Shown here: piece by piece, positions 4,990 through 5,769 of the stretch
Layout of the letters: each line of letters begins with the position of its first letter
How positions within the stretch are numbered: position 1 is the first letter of the stretch
Origin: Cellulomonadaceae bacterium
GTDB lineage: Bacteria; Actinomycetota; Actinomycetes; Actinomycetales; Cellulomonadaceae
Direction of reading: 5' to 3'
Length of the DNA stretch: 5,769 nucleotides
Assembly: GCA_031283115.1 (NCBI GenBank)
Contig: JAITCK010000129.1
Location: 1 to 5,769, forward strand
Position numbers and translations under genes: made by a program
Notes under the pieces: model-generated
The model's database searches: none
Told to the model about the DNA's origin: nothing
Seen by the model: only the letters and a program-made list of their open reading frames with translations

Positions 4990-5769
4990 TTAGGCGTCGA
5001 TGTCGTCGATGGTGCTGTAGAAGGATCCTGCGGCGAGTCTGACGTGGACTTGGTCGCCGGGGTCGATGTCGTTGACGCCGCGTACCAGTTGGCCTTCGTC
5101 GTTGTGGACGACGGCGTATCCGCGGGCCAGGGTTGTTGCCGGGGACAGGGCCCGCACTTGGGCGGCTAGGGCGCCCGTTTCGCCGGTGGCTCGTAGTAGG
5201 GCGGCGTCGATTAGGTGGCGGGCTCGCGTGATGGCGGCGTTCACGGCGATGACGTGCGCGTCAAGCATGGTGGCCGGGTTGGCCAGGACGGGGCGGTCAC
5301 GTAGGGCTTCGATGGTGCGCGCCTCGCGGTCGATGAGTCCGGTCAGGCTGGCCCGTAGCCGCCGTCGGGCATCGTCAACGCGGGCGTGCTGTTCGCTGAC
5401 GTCGGGCACGATGCGTTTGGCGGCGTCGGTGGGGGTGGAGGCGCGCAGGTCGGCTACGTAGTCGAGCAGGGGGTTGTCTTGCTCATGCCCGATGGCGGAC
5501 ACCAGGGGGGTGGTACAGGCTGCGGCTGCCCGTACCAGGGATTCGTCGCTGAAGGGGAGCAGGTCTTCCATGGCCCCGCCACCGCGGGCAATGACGATGA
5601 CGTCTACGTCCGGGTTGGCGTCGAGGTTGGTCATGGCGGCGGTGACGTCTCGGACGGCGCTGGCCCCCTGGACGGCCACTTCACGCACGTCGAAGCGGAC
5701 GCCCGGCCAGCGCAGTTGAGCGTTACGCATGACGTCATGTTTGGCGTCAGAGTTCCGGCCTGTCACTAG
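4990..5769 (-). CDS. xseA: Exodeoxyribonuclease VII large subunit, C-terminal part (5' end outside window)
   Basis: Catalytic subunit of exonuclease VII. The 259 visible residues run to the right edge of the window with no start needed there, so the N-terminal OB-fold DNA-binding domain is outside. Visible landmarks are VAVQGASAV (about 31-39), IARGGGAMEDLLPFSDE (60-76), GHEQD (94-98) followed by DYVADLRASTPTDAA (103-117), which form the conserved metal/nuclease core, then a long charged, probably coiled region (about 124-200) and the family's LSPATTLARGYAVV (208-221) and a C-terminal beta segment. It ends at TAA 4990-4992. The local wording STPTDAAKRIVPD in place of the more usual TPTAAAE is ordinary variation. 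It precedes xseB on the same strand and is probably the first visible gene of the operon. Confidence 0.94.
   Translation of the reverse strand, partial: LVTGRNSDAKHDVMRNAQLRWPGVRFDVREVAVQGASAVRDVTAAMTNLDANPDVDVIVIARGGGAMEDLLPFSDESLVRAAAACTTPLVSAIGHEQDNPLLDYVADLRASTPTDAAKRIVPDVSEQHARVDDARRRLRASLTGLIDREARTIEALRDRPVLANPATMLDAHVIAVNAAITRARHLIDAALLRATGETGALAAQVRALSPATTLARGYAVVHNDEGQLVRGVNDIDPGDQVHVRLAAGSFYSTIDDIDA

Noticed and set aside
5386..5769. 127-residue Gly/Val-rich frame opposite xseA
   Set aside because: Antisense to the conserved XseA nuclease core.

Overview
The window looks like ordinary core chromosome from a high-GC Gram-positive bacterium (Actinobacteria/Actinomycetota). The support is GC-rich third codon positions, a GTG start with a good Shine-Dalgarno, a two-domain PIN-PhoH protein, a universal stress protein of the actinobacterial GxRKRS type, and a gene set that recalls Mycobacterium tuberculosis (phoH2, fum, xseB and xseA also lie near one another there, from memory). 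The genus cannot be resolved from the sequence alone.

Layout. (1) 1-189, + strand: the last 62 codons of an unrecognised gene, convergent with (2) 213-608, - strand: a 131-residue single-domain universal stress protein. (3) 609-857: a divergent intergenic region that should hold the promoters of the stress-protein gene and of phoH2; it contains four contiguous 11-nt direct repeat units resembling actinobacterial PHO boxes. (4) 858-2240, + strand: phoH2, a PIN ribonuclease domain fused to a PhoH ATPase. (5) 2241-2409: a convergent gap with two tandem perfect hairpins, probably a bidirectional terminator. (6) 2410 to the right edge, all - strand and read from right to left: xseA (5' end outside the window), xseB, fumC and a beta-carbonic anhydrase. 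xseB and fumC overlap by one base; the other gaps are 65 and 53 bases, consistent with one operon that ends at the hairpins.

Functionally, XseA and XseB form exodeoxyribonuclease VII. Fumarase works in the TCA cycle, and carbonic anhydrase supplies or removes bicarbonate for carboxylation and pH balance. PhoH2 and the universal stress protein are stress-associated, and the shared divergent promoter region gives a possible common control point, perhaps phosphate.

I saw no mobile element, CRISPR array, RNA gene, toxin-antitoxin pair or defence system, and no previously undescribed multi-gene system. The most interesting signals are regulatory or structural: the 11-nt repeats at 723-766, G-quadruplex-capable runs at the 5' ends of the carbonic anhydrase and xseB genes, and a small in-frame motif duplication at the fumarase N-terminus.
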